Below, one piece after another: positions 39,634-51,000 of a stretch of 64,000 bases of DNA. The DNA is from Desulfatitalea tepidiphila (GTDB lineage: Bacteria; Desulfobacterota; Desulfobacteria; Desulfobacterales; Desulfosarcinaceae). Every line of letters begins with the position of its first letter. Positions within the stretch are counted from its first letter, which is position 1. Made by a program: the position numbers and the translations under genes. The notes under the pieces were generated by a model. The model was not told where the DNA came from and searched no databases. It saw nothing but the letters and a program-made list of their open reading frames with translations. The stretch lies in contig NZ_BCAG01000003.1 of the NCBI RefSeq assembly GCF_001293685.1, forward strand, positions 682,001-746,000, given 5' to 3'.

Positions 39634-40682
39634 ACGATTCGCGACCCCTCGTGTTGATTGTGGATGACAATGCCACCAACATCGACCTGCTGGTCAATAC
39701 CTTACAAACCGATTATCGCCTGGGAATCGCCAAAAGCGGTCCAAAGGCACTGGAATACGTGGGAAAGCAGAAACCGGACCTCGTGCTGTTGGATATCATG
39801 ATGCCGGATATGGATGGCTTCGAGGTGTGCGAGCGGATGAAGGCCGATCCCGACACCGCCCCCATACCGATCATCTTCATCACGGCCATGACGGAAACCG
39901 TCAACAAGACCAAGGGGTTCGAACTCGGGGCGGTGGACTATATCACCAAACCGTTTCATGCCGCGGAGGTCAAGGCACGCATTCGAACCCACCTCTCCCT
40001 GGAGGATATGCGGCAGCAGCTGAAGAACCAGAACGTGATTCTGGAAGACCAGGTCGCCCAGAAGACCGCTGAAATCCGCCAGATTCTCAACGCCAGCATC
40101 CGCAGCATGGCCCTCATGGTCGAGATCCGGGACCCTTACACTGCCGGCCACCAGCAGCGCGTGGCCGAGCTGGCCTGCGCCATCGCCGAAAAGATGGGGC
40201 TGCCGACATCGGCCATCGACGGTATCCGGATCGCCGGCATCCTTCACGATGTGGGCAAAATCCGGATACCGGTGGCGATTCTCAGCCGGGCGGGCCAGCT
40301 GCTCGATGCCGAATACGAAATGCTCAAGATTCATCCCCAGGTCAGCTTCGAGATCATCAAGGACATACCCTTCCCCTGGCCGGTGGCCCAGATGGTGCTT
40401 CAGCATCACGAGCGGCTGGACGGATCGGGATATCCACAGGGGTTGAAAGAGGACGAGATTTTGAAAGAGGCCAAAATCCTTGCCGTGGCCGACGTGATGG
40501 AAGCCAACAGCTCGTTTCGCCCTTACCGTCCTGCCCGGGGAATAGAGACCGCCATGGAGAAACTATTGGCGCAAAAAGGGATCCGCTACGATGCCGAGGC
40601 CGTGGAGGCTTGCCTGGCGCTGTTCAACGACAAAAGCTTTAGGTTCGATGCCAACGGCGGGTCCATCCGGCAATTTTTTTAG
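39630..40682 (+). CDS. Response regulator with HD-GYP domain (c-di-GMP phosphodiesterase)
   Basis: 350 residues. An N-terminal receiver has VLIVDDNATN and acceptor Asp55 (LLDIMMPDMDG), then a coiled-coil linker (about 125-150) and an HD-GYP domain with the metal His-Asp pair in ILHDVGKI near residue 208, and HHERLDGSGYP near 272. All catalytic residues are present, so it should hydrolyse cyclic di-GMP when phosphorylated. It is coupled by a four-base overlap (ATGA) to the hybrid kinase, its likely source of phosphate. Repeat B1 lies 40 bases beyond the stop. Confidence 0.93.
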
Positions 40683-40721
40683 CCGGTCCAACCGGGATGG
40701 ATTGCCAGAAAGTCGGTACCA

Positions 40722-40846
40722 GACGGCGCCGTAAGAAGCTCAAGATCAAGGCGCGCGAAATTCCGTGTCCTGAGGCTTACTGGTCGTACGCCGCAAGGAC
40801 CACGGGATGAGCGCAACGCAGATATTGGGCTTCTTACGGCGCCGTC
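40722..40846. repeat. Terminal-inverted-repeat element, family B, copy 1
   Basis: 125 bases flanked by inverted GACGGCGCCGTAAGAAG ... CTTCTTACGGCGCCGTC. A near-identical copy is at 52628-52752. The inside includes a GTCGTACG-type palindrome. It has no coding frame, so it resembles a tiny MITE. It sits between the convergent HD-GYP and superoxide reductase genes. Confidence 0.85.
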
Positions 40847-40851
40847 AACTT

Positions 40852-41202
40852 TCATGCCGTCAACATGTTGCCCCACAGCCCATGGATATTGCAATACGCC
40901 AGGGCGTAAAACGCCTTGAAATCCTTGATCTGGTTGATCTGAAAGCGGACGTTGGGATTGGAGTAGACCGGCGCCCAGGCCGCCCGGCCCAGGTTGATCA
41001 CCTGGTTGTTGTCCTTTTTGACGCCATACAGCTCGATCCATGAAATGTGGTGTTCCTGGGTGTTCGGGTGGGGCGTTTCGTGGCCGACCACGACGCGGAC
41101 GATGTCATGGCCTTCCTTGTACCCCTTGTCCACGGTGACGGTCGGAACATGCTTCTCCTTGCCTTCGCTCTGGCTGCTTTGGATGATGGCCGAAAAATCC
41201 AT
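40852..41202 (-). CDS. sorA: Superoxide reductase, class II (neelaredoxin/desulfoferrodoxin without Dx domain)
   Basis: 116 residues. Center II iron ligands are visible: His18 in EKHVP, His45 and His51 in HPNTQEHHISWIEL, and Cys104/His107 in YCNIHGLW. The EKH motif supplies the Lys that helps protonate peroxide. There is no N-terminal desulforedoxin domain, which makes it class II. It reduces superoxide to peroxide in the cytoplasm without forming oxygen, using electrons from rubredoxin. The rubredoxin-like gene is 50 bases upstream on the same strand, a natural operon partner. It ends six bases from repeat B1. Confidence 0.93.
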   Translation of the reverse strand: MDFSAIIQSSQSEGKEKHVPTVTVDKGYKEGHDIVRVVVGHETPHPNTQEHHISWIELYGVKKDNNQVINLGRAAWAPVYSNPNVRFQINQIKDFKAFYALAYCNIHGLWGNMLTA

Positions 41203-41252
41203 TTTTATTCTCCTTTCCCTGATTTACAACTCCGAGGGTTGGGCCATGGGGA

Positions 41253-41498
41253 TCAAAGCCGGGGATCCACCTGACCGGGGCCGCCGCACTCGGGAAGATA
41301 ACAGGTCACGTTGATGAATTCGCATTTGCTCTTGCATTCGGGGCAGACCTCGGGTGGTTTCGGGGCGGTGAGTAAAAAACCGCATTTGCTGCACTTCCAA
41401 TAGGTCAACCCGCAGTTCGGGCAAATGTCGCCTACAAACTGGTTCGAGGACGTGTATCCACAACGCGCGCACGTCCATTGTTTGGGTTCCTCTCCCAT
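41253..41498 (-). CDS. Rubredoxin-like zinc-ribbon protein
   Basis: 81 residues with paired cysteines: CARC (10, 13), CPNC (26, 29), CSKC (36, 39), CPEC (52, 55), and more near the end. The first half reads like a rubredoxin-like domain of rubrerythrin (W-x-C-x-x-C-G-Y and ICPNCG), and the second is a further treble-clef-like ribbon. It precedes the superoxide reductase gene on the same strand and may be its electron donor, although the double-ribbon layout is not that of classical rubredoxin. Function by context only. Confidence 0.75.
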   Translation of the reverse strand: MGEEPKQWTCARCGYTSSNQFVGDICPNCGLTYWKCSKCGFLLTAPKPPEVCPECKSKCEFINVTCYLPECGGPGQVDPRL

Positions 41499-41567
41499 AC
41501 GCCGCCTCCTGTGGTTATCGGGTTAATCGAATCTTTTGGCTGCATTGAGGTGATGAAGTTATAGTCA

Positions 41568-41724
41568 ATGCCGTTAACCTAAGGCGTTTGGTTTTCATCC
41601 GGGCGGGGCTAAACCCCGCCCCTACAACGCCCGATCATGGCAACTGCTTCTATTATCATAAGATCTCGTAGGGGCGGGCTTTATACCCGCCCGCAACGCC
41701 TGCTTAAGTTAATGACATCGAAGT
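41568..41724. repeat. Dispersed palindromic repeat, family C, copy 2
   Basis: Two hairpins (GGGCGGGGCTAAACCCCGCC and GTAGGGGCGGGCTTTATACC with its complement). Outer ends, AATGCCGTTAACCTAAG and the complement CTTAAGTTAATGACAT, form approximate terminal inverted repeats, so the unit may be a mobile MITE. Located between the rubredoxin-like gene and the ZIP fragment. Confidence 0.7.
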
Positions 41725-41745
41725 CATGGTGTTTATCCATTCGCC

Positions 41746-41909
41746 TCAGGTTTTGGGCATCACGATGATCACTGCGACCAGTACGCCGCCGGCCAGGGCT
41801 ACCAGGCGGAAGTTCTTTTGCTCCGGCTCGTCGCGGGGCAGCAGATGGGTCGCGCCGACATAGACGAGGGCGCCGGCGGAAAGTGAAAGCGAGGCCCCAA
41901 CGTACTCTT
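41746..41909 (-). pseudogene. C-terminal fragment of a ZIP-family metal transporter
   Basis: About 54 codons: YVGASLSLSAGALVYVGATH, then LVALAGGVLVAVIIVMP and a stop. This is the last two membrane helices of a ZIP (zinc/iron) permease, whose full length is about 250 residues. The upstream part is missing: the fragment begins some 20 bases from the stop of the AhpD-like gene. A start or ribosome site is not apparent. I read it as the remnant of a deletion that joined the ZIP 3' end to the neighbouring gene. Confidence 0.6.
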
Positions 41910-41930
41910 CTCAATCTTGCTGATTCAGAC

Positions 41931-42311
41931 TCATCGTTTTGGAACGTCCGGAGAAGCGGGTTCCTTCCCGGATGATGCGACCTGTTCCATTGCTTCCAGG
42001 GCCTCGCACGCATAGACGACGGCCGGCCCGCCGCCCATCATGATGGCGACGCCCAGGGTCTCCAAAATCTCCTCGCGGGTGGCGCCGGCCCGCATGGCGT
42101 CGCGCAAATGATAGACGATGCAACCTTCGCAGTGCGTCGTAATGCCGATCGCCAGTGCCATGAGCTGCTTGGTCTTGGCGTCCAGGGCACCCGGCGCGGT
42201 GGTCGCGCCGTTGAGTTGGGCGAATGCCGACATGGGACCGCGCAGATCCCGGGCCAGTCTGGCCGTCATCTGTTGCAGGTGCTTATGGCGTTCTGGGTAG
42301 TCGTGTTTCAT
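41931..42311 (-). CDS. Carboxymuconolactone decarboxylase/AhpD-like protein
   Basis: I prefer the ATG at 42311, with GGAGAT eight bases upstream; 126 residues. It has the AhpD-type helix bundle with KTKQLMALAIGITTHCEGCI and the redox pair C-x-x-C (HCEGCIVYH) followed by REEILETLGVAIMMGGGPA. Such proteins are small peroxidase-like or decarboxylase-like enzymes. It follows the ACP gene by 91 bases on the same strand, which may or may not be functional linkage. Confidence 0.85.
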   Translation of the reverse strand: MKHDYPERHKHLQQMTARLARDLRGPMSAFAQLNGATTAPGALDAKTKQLMALAIGITTHCEGCIVYHLRDAMRAGATREEILETLGVAIMMGGGPAVVYACEALEAMEQVASSGKEPASPDVPKR

Positions 42312-42402
42312 GGTGTGCATCTCCATTGGGATTGGGGCCGATCGATGACACAGACCGTTTCCGATCTGTCACCCGGAGGTCGCGGACAAGCAGAAGCGTG
42401 GC

Positions 42403-42648
42403 TCAACTGGTACGGGAAGAGAAGTAGCCGAGCATTTCCGACAGGGTGTTGAGCTTGCCGTAATCGGATTCGGGCACGGTGACACCGAGCGCTTCATCGA
42501 TGCGGATGAAGAAATTCAATGCATCGAACGAGTCGATATCGAGCGCCTTGCGGATATTTTCGTCCGGCCCAAGGGTCGTTGGGTCCGACTCCGGAGCGAT
42601 ACGCTGGAGAATGCCGAATATGACCGTTTTAACCTCTTCCGGGTTCAT
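42403..42648 (-). CDS. Acyl carrier protein
   Basis: 81 residues from the ATG at 42648, which overlaps the E2 stop by four bases (ATGA). The helix-II motif [13 protein letters not shown] has the phosphopantetheine serine (Ser40) in D-S-F-D. It is acidic, as expected. Finding an ACP as the last gene of a pyruvate-dehydrogenase-type operon is unusual; it suggests that an acyl group made by the complex is moved to an ACP for a fatty-acid or polyketide-like step, although no synthase genes are nearby. Confidence 0.88.
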   Translation of the reverse strand: MNPEEVKTVIFGILQRIAPESDPTTLGPDENIRKALDIDSFDALNFFIRIDEALGVTVPESDYGKLNTLSEMLGYFSSRTS

Positions 42649-43886
42649 AACTTCGCAGGCTCCTGAAGATAATGGTTCAAGGCATCGAGAAACTGGGCGC
42701 CGCGATGGCCGTCTGTGGCGCGGTGGTCGGCCGAAAGGGTAGCGGTCAGGACCGGGCGTACCCCGAGCATGCCGTTTTCCGCCCAGGGCTGCGCCATGGT
42801 CTTGCCGAATCCCACAAGGGCTACCTGGGGCGGGTAGATGACCCCGAAAACCGTCTCCACGCCGAGGTCGCCCAGGTTGGTGATGGTGATGGTGGCATCG
42901 GTCATTTCGGAACTGCGCAGGCCGCCGGATCGGGCCCGCTCGATGAGATCCCGCAATCCGGCGATCAGTTCGTCCAGGGACTTGCCGTCCGCATCGAGAA
43001 TGGCCGGTGCGATGATGCCGCCCTGGCGCAGGGCGATCACGAAGCCCACGTGGACCGCCTCCGATATCCGTTGGTGGTCGTCGATCCAGTGGCCGTTGAG
43101 TTCGGGTACATCGCCCAGGGCGAGCACCACCGCGCGAATCAGCGGCACAACGGGCAGGATCCGCTCCTTGATGGGGCGTTTGAGATTCTCGGCGGCCAGC
43201 CAATCCAGGGTGCGCTGCATATCGATACGCGTCTGGAGATAGTAGTGGGGGATTTCCCGCTTGGAGCGCGCCATGGCGTTGGCGATGGCCCGCCGCATGG
43301 CCGCCGTGTAGTCCTTGGCGACCGGCTTTTCGGAAGGCGGCGCCGCGCCCTTCTGATCGGGTCGTGTGGATGGGGGCGGCGATGGCGCCTTGGCCGATGC
43401 TTTCTTCACATCGGCCGCGCTTATGACGCCGTCCGGTCCCGTGCCCTCGAGGCCGGCCAGATCGATACCGCGTTCGGCGGCCAGTTTGCGGGCATAGGGG
43501 GAAGCCTTGGCCCGCTCGATCCCGGGCGCGGGAATGATTGGCGGGGTGATTTCTCGTTCATCGGTGGCTGCCGGCGCAATCCGCGCAGTTTTGTCCACCA
43601 CCTCGTGTCGGGGCGTTTTCGCCAGCGGCCGCGACGGGGGGACGGCGCCGGTATCGGATCGGATGACGGCCATGACCGTGCCGATGGCCACCTTCTGACC
43701 CGGTTCGACGAGAAGCGCTTCGACGATGCCGTCTTCGTACACTTCGATCTCGATGGCGGCCTTGTCCGTGTCCACCACGGCGATGATGTCTCTTTTCTTA
43801 ACGTGGTCCCCGGGTTTGACGCGCCACTCGAGGAGCGTACCCGATTGCATATCCGAGCCCAGGCTGGGCATGCGAAATTCAGCCAT
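42645..43886 (-). CDS. pdhC: Dihydrolipoamide acyltransferase E2
   Basis: From the ATG at 43886 (a GTG two codons earlier is possible), 413 residues. One N-terminal lipoyl domain with the lipoylated Lys42 (VDTDKAAIE), a peripheral subunit-binding domain ([25 protein letters not shown]), and the catalytic chloramphenicol-acetyltransferase-like core ending [10 protein letters not shown], the H-x-x-x-D-G active site. It forms the core of a 2-oxoacid dehydrogenase complex. It overlaps the E1 beta end by eight bases and ACP by four. The E3 dihydrolipoamide dehydrogenase is not encoded here. Confidence 0.92.
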   Translation of the reverse strand: MAEFRMPSLGSDMQSGTLLEWRVKPGDHVKKRDIIAVVDTDKAAIEIEVYEDGIVEALLVEPGQKVAIGTVMAVIRSDTGAVPPSRPLAKTPRHEVVDKTARIAPAATDEREITPPIIPAPGIERAKASPYARKLAAERGIDLAGLEGTGPDGVISAADVKKASAKAPSPPPSTRPDQKGAAPPSEKPVAKDYTAAMRRAIANAMARSKREIPHYYLQTRIDMQRTLDWLAAENLKRPIKERILPVVPLIRAVVLALGDVPELNGHWIDDHQRISEAVHVGFVIALRQGGIIAPAILDADGKSLDELIAGLRDLIERARSGGLRSSEMTDATITITNLGDLGVETVFGVIYPPQVALVGFGKTMAQPWAENGMLGVRPVLTATLSADHRATDGHRGAQFLDALNHYLQEPAKL

Positions 43887-44883
43887 CGGCACCCACCATC
43901 TTCCGGACCAGGTCCACTATCTTATCGGTTTGCGGCAGCACGGCATCCTCCATGTGTTTGGCATAGGGCATGGGCGCTTCGACGCTGCACAGGCGCTGAA
44001 CCGGGGCGTCCAGCTCGTAAAAAACGCCTTCCATGATCCGTGCGGCGATTTCGGCCGAGATGCCGCCGCTGCGCCAGCCTTCGTCCACGATGAGCGCACG
44101 GTGCGTCCTGGCGATCGAAGTGAGGAACGTCCGCTCATCCAGGGGGCGCAGGGTGCGCAGATCGATGACCTCGACGTCGATGCCCTGCCTGGCGAGGATT
44201 TCCGCCGCGTCCAGGGATTTGAAGAGACTGGCCGAGTGCGTGAGGATCGTCAGGTCTTTTCCCTCCCTGCGCACGTACGCCCGGTCGATATCCACCGGGC
44301 CGGCATCGGGGGCCAGGGTGCCCTCCATGTTGTAAAGCCCGCTGTTTTCGAAGATCAGCACCGGGTCCGGATCCTCCAAGGCGGTCCAGAGCATGCCGCG
44401 CGCGTCCTCGATGGTGGCCGGGCTCAACACCTTGATGCCGGGGATGTGGGCATACCACCCCTCCAGCGAGCGCGAGTGCTGAGCCGCCAGCTGCCGGCCG
44501 CCGCCGGTGGCCATGCGGATGACGATGGGAACATTGAACTGCCCGCCGGACATGTACAGATAGAGGGAGGCGTTGTTGATGATCTGGTCGGCGGCCAGCA
44601 GGCTGAAGTTGACCGTCATCACCTCAACGATGGGCCGCATGCCGCCCAGGGCCGCACCGATGCCCGCGCCAACGAAACCCGATTCGGACAGCGGGGTGTC
44701 TCGTATCCGTTCCGGGCCGAATTCGGCCAGCAAGCCCTTGCTCACTGCGAAGCAGCCGCCGTATCGTCCCACGTCTTCGCCCATGAGAAAAACGCGCTCG
44801 TCCTTCTGCAGAGCCTCACGAATGGCTTCGCGCACGGCTTCGCGATAGGTGATCTTTCGCGGCGCCTTGTCGTCACTGGTCAT
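43879..44883 (-). CDS. pdhB: Pyruvate/acetoin dehydrogenase-type E1 component, beta subunit
   Basis: 334 residues. The start at 44883 ([20 protein letters not shown]) overlaps the E1 alpha stop by four bases. It carries the transketolase pyrimidine-binding domain ([31 protein letters not shown]) and the C-terminal domain ([20 protein letters not shown]). Together with E1 alpha it decarboxylates a 2-oxoacid using thiamine diphosphate. Sequence alone does not separate pyruvate from acetoin or branched-chain substrates. Confidence 0.93.
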   Translation of the reverse strand: MTSDDKAPRKITYREAVREAIREALQKDERVFLMGEDVGRYGGCFAVSKGLLAEFGPERIRDTPLSESGFVGAGIGAALGGMRPIVEVMTVNFSLLAADQIINNASLYLYMSGGQFNVPIVIRMATGGGRQLAAQHSRSLEGWYAHIPGIKVLSPATIEDARGMLWTALEDPDPVLIFENSGLYNMEGTLAPDAGPVDIDRAYVRREGKDLTILTHSASLFKSLDAAEILARQGIDVEVIDLRTLRPLDERTFLTSIARTHRALIVDEGWRSGGISAEIAARIMEGVFYELDAPVQRLCSVEAPMPYAKHMEDAVLPQTDKIVDLVRKMVGADG

Positions 44884-45887
44884 CGCTCCCTCCGTTCCGA
44901 ATAGACGAAGCGCGTCAGGTCTTCGAGGGGTTCCCAGGTGCACGCCTCGGCGAAGGCAACGGCTTCGCCGATTTCTTGCGCCACCTCGGCTTCGATGGCT
45001 GCCACATCGCCATCGCTCAATATCCCTACGCCCTTCATTTTTGCGATGAAGTTCGCAATCGGGCAGCGCTTTTTCCACTCTGCGACTTCCACTTTTTCCC
45101 GGTAGAGCTCCGGGTCGTACATGGAGTGGGCCCGGAAGCGATAGGTACGGCACTCCAGGAAATAGGGCGTGCCGCTCGACCGGATCGCCTCGGCCGCCGT
45201 TTTTGCGGCCGCCTCGACCGCCAGCACGTCCATGCCGTCCACCGCCGCCGAGGCTACATCGTAGGAGGCCGCCTTGCGGGCGATATCCTGGACGGCGTGC
45301 TCGAGTTTCAACGCCGTGCCCATGGCATAGAGGTTGTTTTCGCAGACGAACAACACCGGCAGTTGCCACAACGCCGCCAGGTTCAGGCTTTCGTGGAATT
45401 CGCCTTCGGCAACGGCGCCTTCGCCGAAAAAACAGCAGGTGACGCGCCCTTTCTGCTGCATCTTGTCCGCCAGCGCCAGGCCGACGGCGATGGGCAGGCC
45501 ACCGCCCACGATGGCGTTGCCGCCGTAAAACCGGGTCTTGCCGTCGAACAGATGCATGGAGCCGCCGCGGCCGCGGCTGCACCCCTCCTGCTTGCCGTAC
45601 ATCTCCGCCAGGATACTGCCCGCGCCAACGCCCCGGGTGAGCGCATGGGCATGCTCGCGATAAGTGGCTACGACGGCATCGTCCGGTGTCAGCGCCTGCA
45701 GGACGCCTACGGCCACCGCCTCTTCGCCGTCATAGAGGTGTAAGAATCCCCGTATCTTCATGGCACTATAAAGTTCGGCGCATTTCTCCTCCAGGCGCCG
45801 GATGCGGATCATGGCGTGCAGCAGATGCAGCGCATGATCGCGGTCCACCGTCGCCGCCTTCTTTTTCCCCTTGCGTTGGGTCGTCAT
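44880..45887 (-). CDS. pdhA: Pyruvate/acetoin dehydrogenase-type E1 component, alpha subunit
   Basis: 335 residues. It has the dehydrogenase E1 fold: [38 protein letters not shown], and the thiamine diphosphate motif [20 protein letters not shown] ... CENN. It overlaps both the upstream synthetase stop and the downstream E1 beta start by four bases. Tight packing implies one transcript with translation-coupled stoichiometry. Confidence 0.93.
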   Translation of the reverse strand: MTTQRKGKKKAATVDRDHALHLLHAMIRIRRLEEKCAELYSAMKIRGFLHLYDGEEAVAVGVLQALTPDDAVVATYREHAHALTRGVGAGSILAEMYGKQEGCSRGRGGSMHLFDGKTRFYGGNAIVGGGLPIAVGLALADKMQQKGRVTCCFFGEGAVAEGEFHESLNLAALWQLPVLFVCENNLYAMGTALKLEHAVQDIARKAASYDVASAAVDGMDVLAVEAAAKTAAEAIRSSGTPYFLECRTYRFRAHSMYDPELYREKVEVAEWKKRCPIANFIAKMKGVGILSDGDVAAIEAEVAQEIGEAVAFAEACTWEPLEDLTRFVYSERRER

Positions 45888-47644
45888 TCCGAATCCTCCA
45901 GGGTCGAGAGGTCACCTTCGGGCCATCCGAGCTCCCGGGCCTTGAGCAGCCGCCGCATGATCTTGCCGGCCTTGTTTTTGGGAAGGTTCGACTTGAAATC
46001 GATCTCCTTGGGAGCCACGGCCGAACCCAGTTTTTTACGGGCGAAGCCGATGAGCTCCAGGCGCAACTCGTCGCTGGGCGCAAAGCCCGGCTTCAGGGCC
46101 ACAAAGGCCTTCACCATCTCCCCGATGAGCGGGTCGGGTTTTCCGATGACGCCCGCTTCGGCCACGGCCGGATGCGCCATTAGCATGCTTTCGACTTCGA
46201 AGGGGCCCACCATGTGGCCGGACGTCTTTATGATGTCGTCGGCGCGGCCCACGAACCAGAAGTAACCGTCCTCGTCGCGCCTGGCCAGGTCACCGGTGAG
46301 ATACCATCCGCTGACGAAGCATTTGCGGTAGCGTTCGTCATCGTGCAGATAATTTCGAAACATGGAGGGCCATCCCGGCCTCAGGGCCAGGTCTCCCTGG
46401 ACGCCCGGCGCCTCGATCACCTCGACCGTGTCGTTGTCCACCCGTTGGACGATGGCGGCCTCGATGCCGGGCAACGGGCGGCCCATGGAGCCGGGCCGGA
46501 TCTCCATGGCCGGAAAGTTGGCGATCATGATGCCGCCGGTTTCCGTCTGCCACCAGTTGTCGTGGATCGGCAGTCCCATGGCCTTTTCGCCCCAGACCAC
46601 AGCCTCGGGATTGAGTGGTTCGCCGACGCTGTGAATGACGCGCAGGCGGCTCAGGTCGTTTTCCCGCGCAGGCTCGATGCCCATGCGCATGAATCTGCGG
46701 ATGGCGGTGGGCGCGGTGTACCAGACGGTGACACGCTGTTCGGCCAGGATGCGGCACCAGCGCACGGCATCGAAATCGGCCTCGTCGACCACGTTGGTGA
46801 TGCCGTGCAGGAGCGGTGCGATGATGCCGTAAGAGGTGCCCGTGACCCAACCCGGATCGGCCGTGCACCAGAAGACATCGTCCGGGTGGAAATCCATCAC
46901 ATATTTGCCGGTCATGTAGTGGGTGAGCACGGCATTGTGGACGTGGAGGGCGCCCTTGGGCATGCCGGTGGTGCCGCTGGTGAAGTGCAGGAGCGCGATG
47001 TCTTCGGGGTCGGTCGGGGGGATGACGAAGGCGTCGGAGGCTTCCGCCATGAGTTTGGGCAGGGAGAGGAGGTCGCCGGCCAGATGGTCGACGGCATCGA
47101 CAAGGAGAACATGCCCGAGCCTGGGCAGCTTTTCGCGCAGTTGATGCACCTTCTGGCGGTAGTACCGCTCGGTGGTCAGCAGGATTTTCGCGTCACCGCG
47201 GCTCATGCGCTGGAAGATCGGTTCGGGGCCGAAAGCAGAGAAGAGGGGGCAGAAGACGCTCGTGTTCTTGAGAGTGCCCAGTGCCGCGACGTAGAGCTCC
47301 GGGATGCGGCCGGCCAGGGCGCACACTGTATCGCCTTTGCCGGTGCCCAGTGCCTGGAGAATGTTGGCGAAGCGGTTTGTTCGGGATTTGAGCTCGGCGT
47401 AGGTGATGGCGAGTTTCGCCCTCTCGCTGCCGAGCCATTGAAGGGCCACGCGGTCGCGAAGCGGGCCCTCGGCATGCCGGTCCACGGCTTCATGGGCGAT
47501 GTTGAGCCCCCCGTTCTCCGGGAGCCCCTGGAGTTCCGCGCGGATCGCAGGCCAGGAAAAATCAGCATACGTAGCGTCATAATCCAGAAGGTTCGGAACC
47601 TTCTTCATGGATTCCGGATGCTTCTGGATGGAGGTCCAAAACAA
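45884..47644 (-). CDS. acsA: Acetate-CoA ligase (AMP-forming)
   Basis: 586 residues with a TTG start at 47644 preceded by GAGGT; an ATG 12 codons in is the alternative. AMP-binding motifs are complete: [46 protein letters not shown], and the adenylating Lys in NKAGKIMRR. The length and W-W-Q-T-E place it with acetyl/propionyl-CoA synthetases. First gene of the operon with E1/E2/ACP: it could activate the free acid (such as acetate from outside) while the dehydrogenase makes the same acyl-CoA from a 2-oxoacid. Confidence 0.92.
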   Translation of the reverse strand: MFWTSIQKHPESMKKVPNLLDYDATYADFSWPAIRAELQGLPENGGLNIAHEAVDRHAEGPLRDRVALQWLGSERAKLAITYAELKSRTNRFANILQALGTGKGDTVCALAGRIPELYVAALGTLKNTSVFCPLFSAFGPEPIFQRMSRGDAKILLTTERYYRQKVHQLREKLPRLGHVLLVDAVDHLAGDLLSLPKLMAEASDAFVIPPTDPEDIALLHFTSGTTGMPKGALHVHNAVLTHYMTGKYVMDFHPDDVFWCTADPGWVTGTSYGIIAPLLHGITNVVDEADFDAVRWCRILAEQRVTVWYTAPTAIRRFMRMGIEPARENDLSRLRVIHSVGEPLNPEAVVWGEKAMGLPIHDNWWQTETGGIMIANFPAMEIRPGSMGRPLPGIEAAIVQRVDNDTVEVIEAPGVQGDLALRPGWPSMFRNYLHDDERYRKCFVSGWYLTGDLARRDEDGYFWFVGRADDIIKTSGHMVGPFEVESMLMAHPAVAEAGVIGKPDPLIGEMVKAFVALKPGFAPSDELRLELIGFARKKLGSAVAPKEIDFKSNLPKNKAGKIMRRLLKARELGWPEGDLSTLEDSE

Positions 47645-47785
47645 GTTCGTACCTCGCTATATGTGGCTTTAAGAGCGATGGGGTTTTCTAAAATATTGAC
47701 AAAACGGTCGACCTGGAAAGCCAGCGTTTAAAAAAAGAATAGGTCAGCGGTCGGGACCTGTCAATGTTTACGCTCTGTCATCAGC

Positions 47786-48073
47786 GATTCTAACTGAATG
47801 CCATTCATTAAACCCGGCCCGGGTGGGGCAGGTGGCCGATGCCACACGCCAAGCGGTCAAGAGCCAGTAACATGCACGGTGGGCGGCCCAGAAACTCGCT
47901 GCGCTCAAACAGTCTGGGCCACTTGTCCGCCGTTTGCATTTAACTGGCTCTATGACCGCAGGCTCACGTGGCCCTGGCCACCTGCCCCATCCGGGCCTGC
48001 CATCTCCGCTGCCATGCGAATATTGTTTATCAAACATCCTGCCTTTAAGGGTGAATCACATTCAGTTAGAACC
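47786..48073. repeat. Foldback repeat family A, copy 4
   Basis: Terminal inverted repeats GATTCTAACTGAATG and CATTCAGTTAGAACC are well kept. The core has CAAGAGCCAGT and ACTGGCTC instead of the GTGCCGGT/ACCGGCAC of copies 1-3, with paired changes. It lies in the 47645-48065 gap after acsA; its last bases supply the TAA stop (48066-48068) of the large gene read leftward. Confidence 0.9.
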
Positions 48074-51000
48074 GCTGCTCTGTCATCGTTTCACGGTTGA
48101 CCAGGAGGCTTACCATGGTCCAATCCTCCGGCCCGCCGGGCATGCCGTTCGGGTTCAGCGGCAGGCCGGTGGCACCATCCCCCTCCAGGTCCAGCCGGCA
48201 TCTGATGGTGATCCAGATTTCCCGTTGCGCCGTCTCCCATGCCAAGGGCCAATGGAGGGTGAATTGCCTGAGGGGCCGCCGTGGATCGATTTCCAGCACG
48301 ATGTTGTCGGCATAGGTGAGCCGAGGCAGGGTGTCGGGGCCTTGGCCGCCCTGGTGCCACATTTCGATGTAGAGCCGGCTCCGGTCGGGCACGAAGTGGG
48401 GCAGGGCGACCCGAATGTGGGCGGTATGGATGAATCCTTCGAGCGGATTGGCGGCATGAAAGGTTCTCTCCCGGTAGGTGCACGGGTGCTGGAGGGTTTT
48501 CGTTTTGGTCAACCGCACGTCGATTTGCGGAGCGAACAGTGCACCGGCGAGTGACGCGCAGGCGGTTTCGGGTCGTTCGCACCATGCGCGAAAACGATCG
48601 CCGGTCTCCTTGCGATCCACGAGGAGCCGATGCCTGTTTTGGATCTGCTGGAACATGCCGCCCAGCCGCACCTTCTCTCCGGGCAGGCGCAGATAGAGTC
48701 GTCCGTCGCGCAGCTCGAGCCGGCCGCCGTCCTTGATGTGCCAATCCACGATGGTGCCCTGTGCATCGATCCAGAGAAACGATCCGTCGGGCTCTTTCCA
48801 GAATTCCATTACCTTGCAGGATCCCGGGTACTTCAACATGTTCCGGTTGCCGCCGACCGGAGGCCCCCAGTGCACGTTCCCGGGCCGGTGCCCGGCAAAC
48901 CGGGACGTGGATGTTTCGATGCCTTCCGGCAGATCTTTAGCGTTTTTGGTAGCGTTTTTGGCAGCGTCTTTGGCGAAGGGACCATGGGCGAGCCACTCGG
49001 CCAGGGGTGAATCGTCATCGAATCGGTCCACGAGCGGGACCAGGCCTGCCAGAACCCTGGCCGGGCTGATCCATGAAACGGCGTCGCTGGAAATGTCTGT
49101 CAGAGGGGGCGAGGCGCTGCCTTGAGCGAAAAGCGCATGGCGCCAGGCTGCAAAGGACAGTACGCCCGAATCGGAGGACCAATGCCAGCCGGACTGACCA
49201 GGGGCGGCATCCGGATGTCGCAGGGAACAGGCGATCATTTCCCGGCCCGAGGGATAGGCGCTCCAGGCATCGGCGTCTGCTCCCAACAGGCATGGGAAAG
49301 CATCGCCGTCCTCGGAAGAGGGGTGCCGGAGGATAGGCCCGCCGGACGCGTCTCGGGCATCCGGTCTTCCGGCCGCACGCGCGGCCGTTCGCGCATGGAT
49401 CAGAAAGGCATCCAGCACGGAAAGGTCGACCAGGGATCCAGCCTGATCCATCCAAACCCTGAATTGATCCTCGTCGTTCAATTGATCTCTTGTGGCCTGG
49501 ATTGCACGGCAAACATTCCACGCTTCGAACATCGCGAGAATCGTCGCGACGGCATTCGGGTCCCAATGATGTTGATTCGTGGGATGGCGGAACCGGTCCA
49601 GCAGGCCGGGGTCGCGGCTGACCAGCAGGTCGATCCGGATCCCGGTTCGGTAAACGGCCTGGCGATGTTCGTCCCAATGGCCGTACGCGATGCGGCCGTG
49701 TCGCAAGTCGGCGATGGAGAGCGTGCCGACGGGGGTTCCCATAGGGTCCATCACCCTGAGCCCGGCAGATGCCTCCGGTTCGGGGAAGGTGATTACGCCT
49801 TTTTCGACACCTGGCAGGGGGTTTTTGACCAGGGTGCTGCGGCTGGAGAGCCGCCGTTCGATGCAGCACCCTTGCAGCAGCTCCTCGTCCGTTGTCCGAT
49901 CGCCGTCGGCTTGTCGGTATCCGTCGCGATCCATGCCAACGTTGATCAAAACGGTCCAGGGGCGCATGAGATCCGCCATTTGATGCGGCTGCAGGGTGCC
50001 CTGCAGGGACCGCTCGATCAGCCTTCTTGCTTCATCGGGAGAGGGTGCTTGCCGGGCCGCATGTCGTACCGCGTCCCGGAGTTCAGAGGTTTCGGCGATC
50101 ATACCCAGGCCGAACGCGGCATTGGCCAGCCGCACCAGACTCTGGCGCACGGCCGTGCTTTTTGTTGCCAGGGCGGCTTTGGCAAAGTGGGTGGCGAATG
50201 CGCTGACCGGATGCATGCCCGCCGTATCGGCGTTTTGAAATTGCTGGGGCTTGAAAATGGCCGCGTGAGGATCGGCGGGCGTGAGGTTGGGCGTCCAGCC
50301 GTCGGGGCCGGACGCAGGGAAAAGACGGCTGTGGAGAGGGTGGTTCTGAACCGGGTCGGCGATGGCGAAAAGGAGGGCCGCTCCGGGATCCTTGCAGGTG
50401 AGCCGGGCCGTGTCGGGCGTCCGGGTCTCCAGGCCGATGTCCAGGGTGTGGCTGTGATCGGCCAGGCGGGCGATGAGCTGTTCGACCACCGACCATCCGT
50501 CCAGGTAGCCGAAAGTCGATATTCCTCCGGGATCCTGCCGGCGGCAAGGGTTGGGGAGTAAAAAGTAGTCGTCGATCATCAACACCAGCAGATCCAGCGG
50601 GTCGCGGGTCCGGGCGGACAGATAGGCGACCAGGTCGGCTTTGGTACGCTCGATCACGGCACGAAGTTCGCGTCGTTTTTCCGCGCCCAGAGCCTCTTCG
50701 ATGGCGGCCTTGTCCAGGCGGGCGGCCATGCGGTCGCGTTGCTGTCTGGCGTGTCGCCATTGTCGCCGATCGGCCTTGGGATGGAGACGGCGCCACTGCC
50801 GGTATCCGGGAAAAGGGGAGAAGAAGAACTGGGCGGCCGGCAGCGCACTGTCGAACCACCGGCCGGGATCATAGCGCCGTTGCTGGACGCACACCTTTGG
50901 AGCGAGGACCAGGGATTTGAGCAGCGCCTCCATGGCGCGCCATGCCTGCTGGTACTGGCCGGCCAGTCGCCGGGCCACGAGCAGGGGATCGGGCAGGTAG

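Noticed and set aside
46214-47731. A 505-codon plus-strand frame opposite acsA
   Set aside because: Shadow of the synthetase gene.
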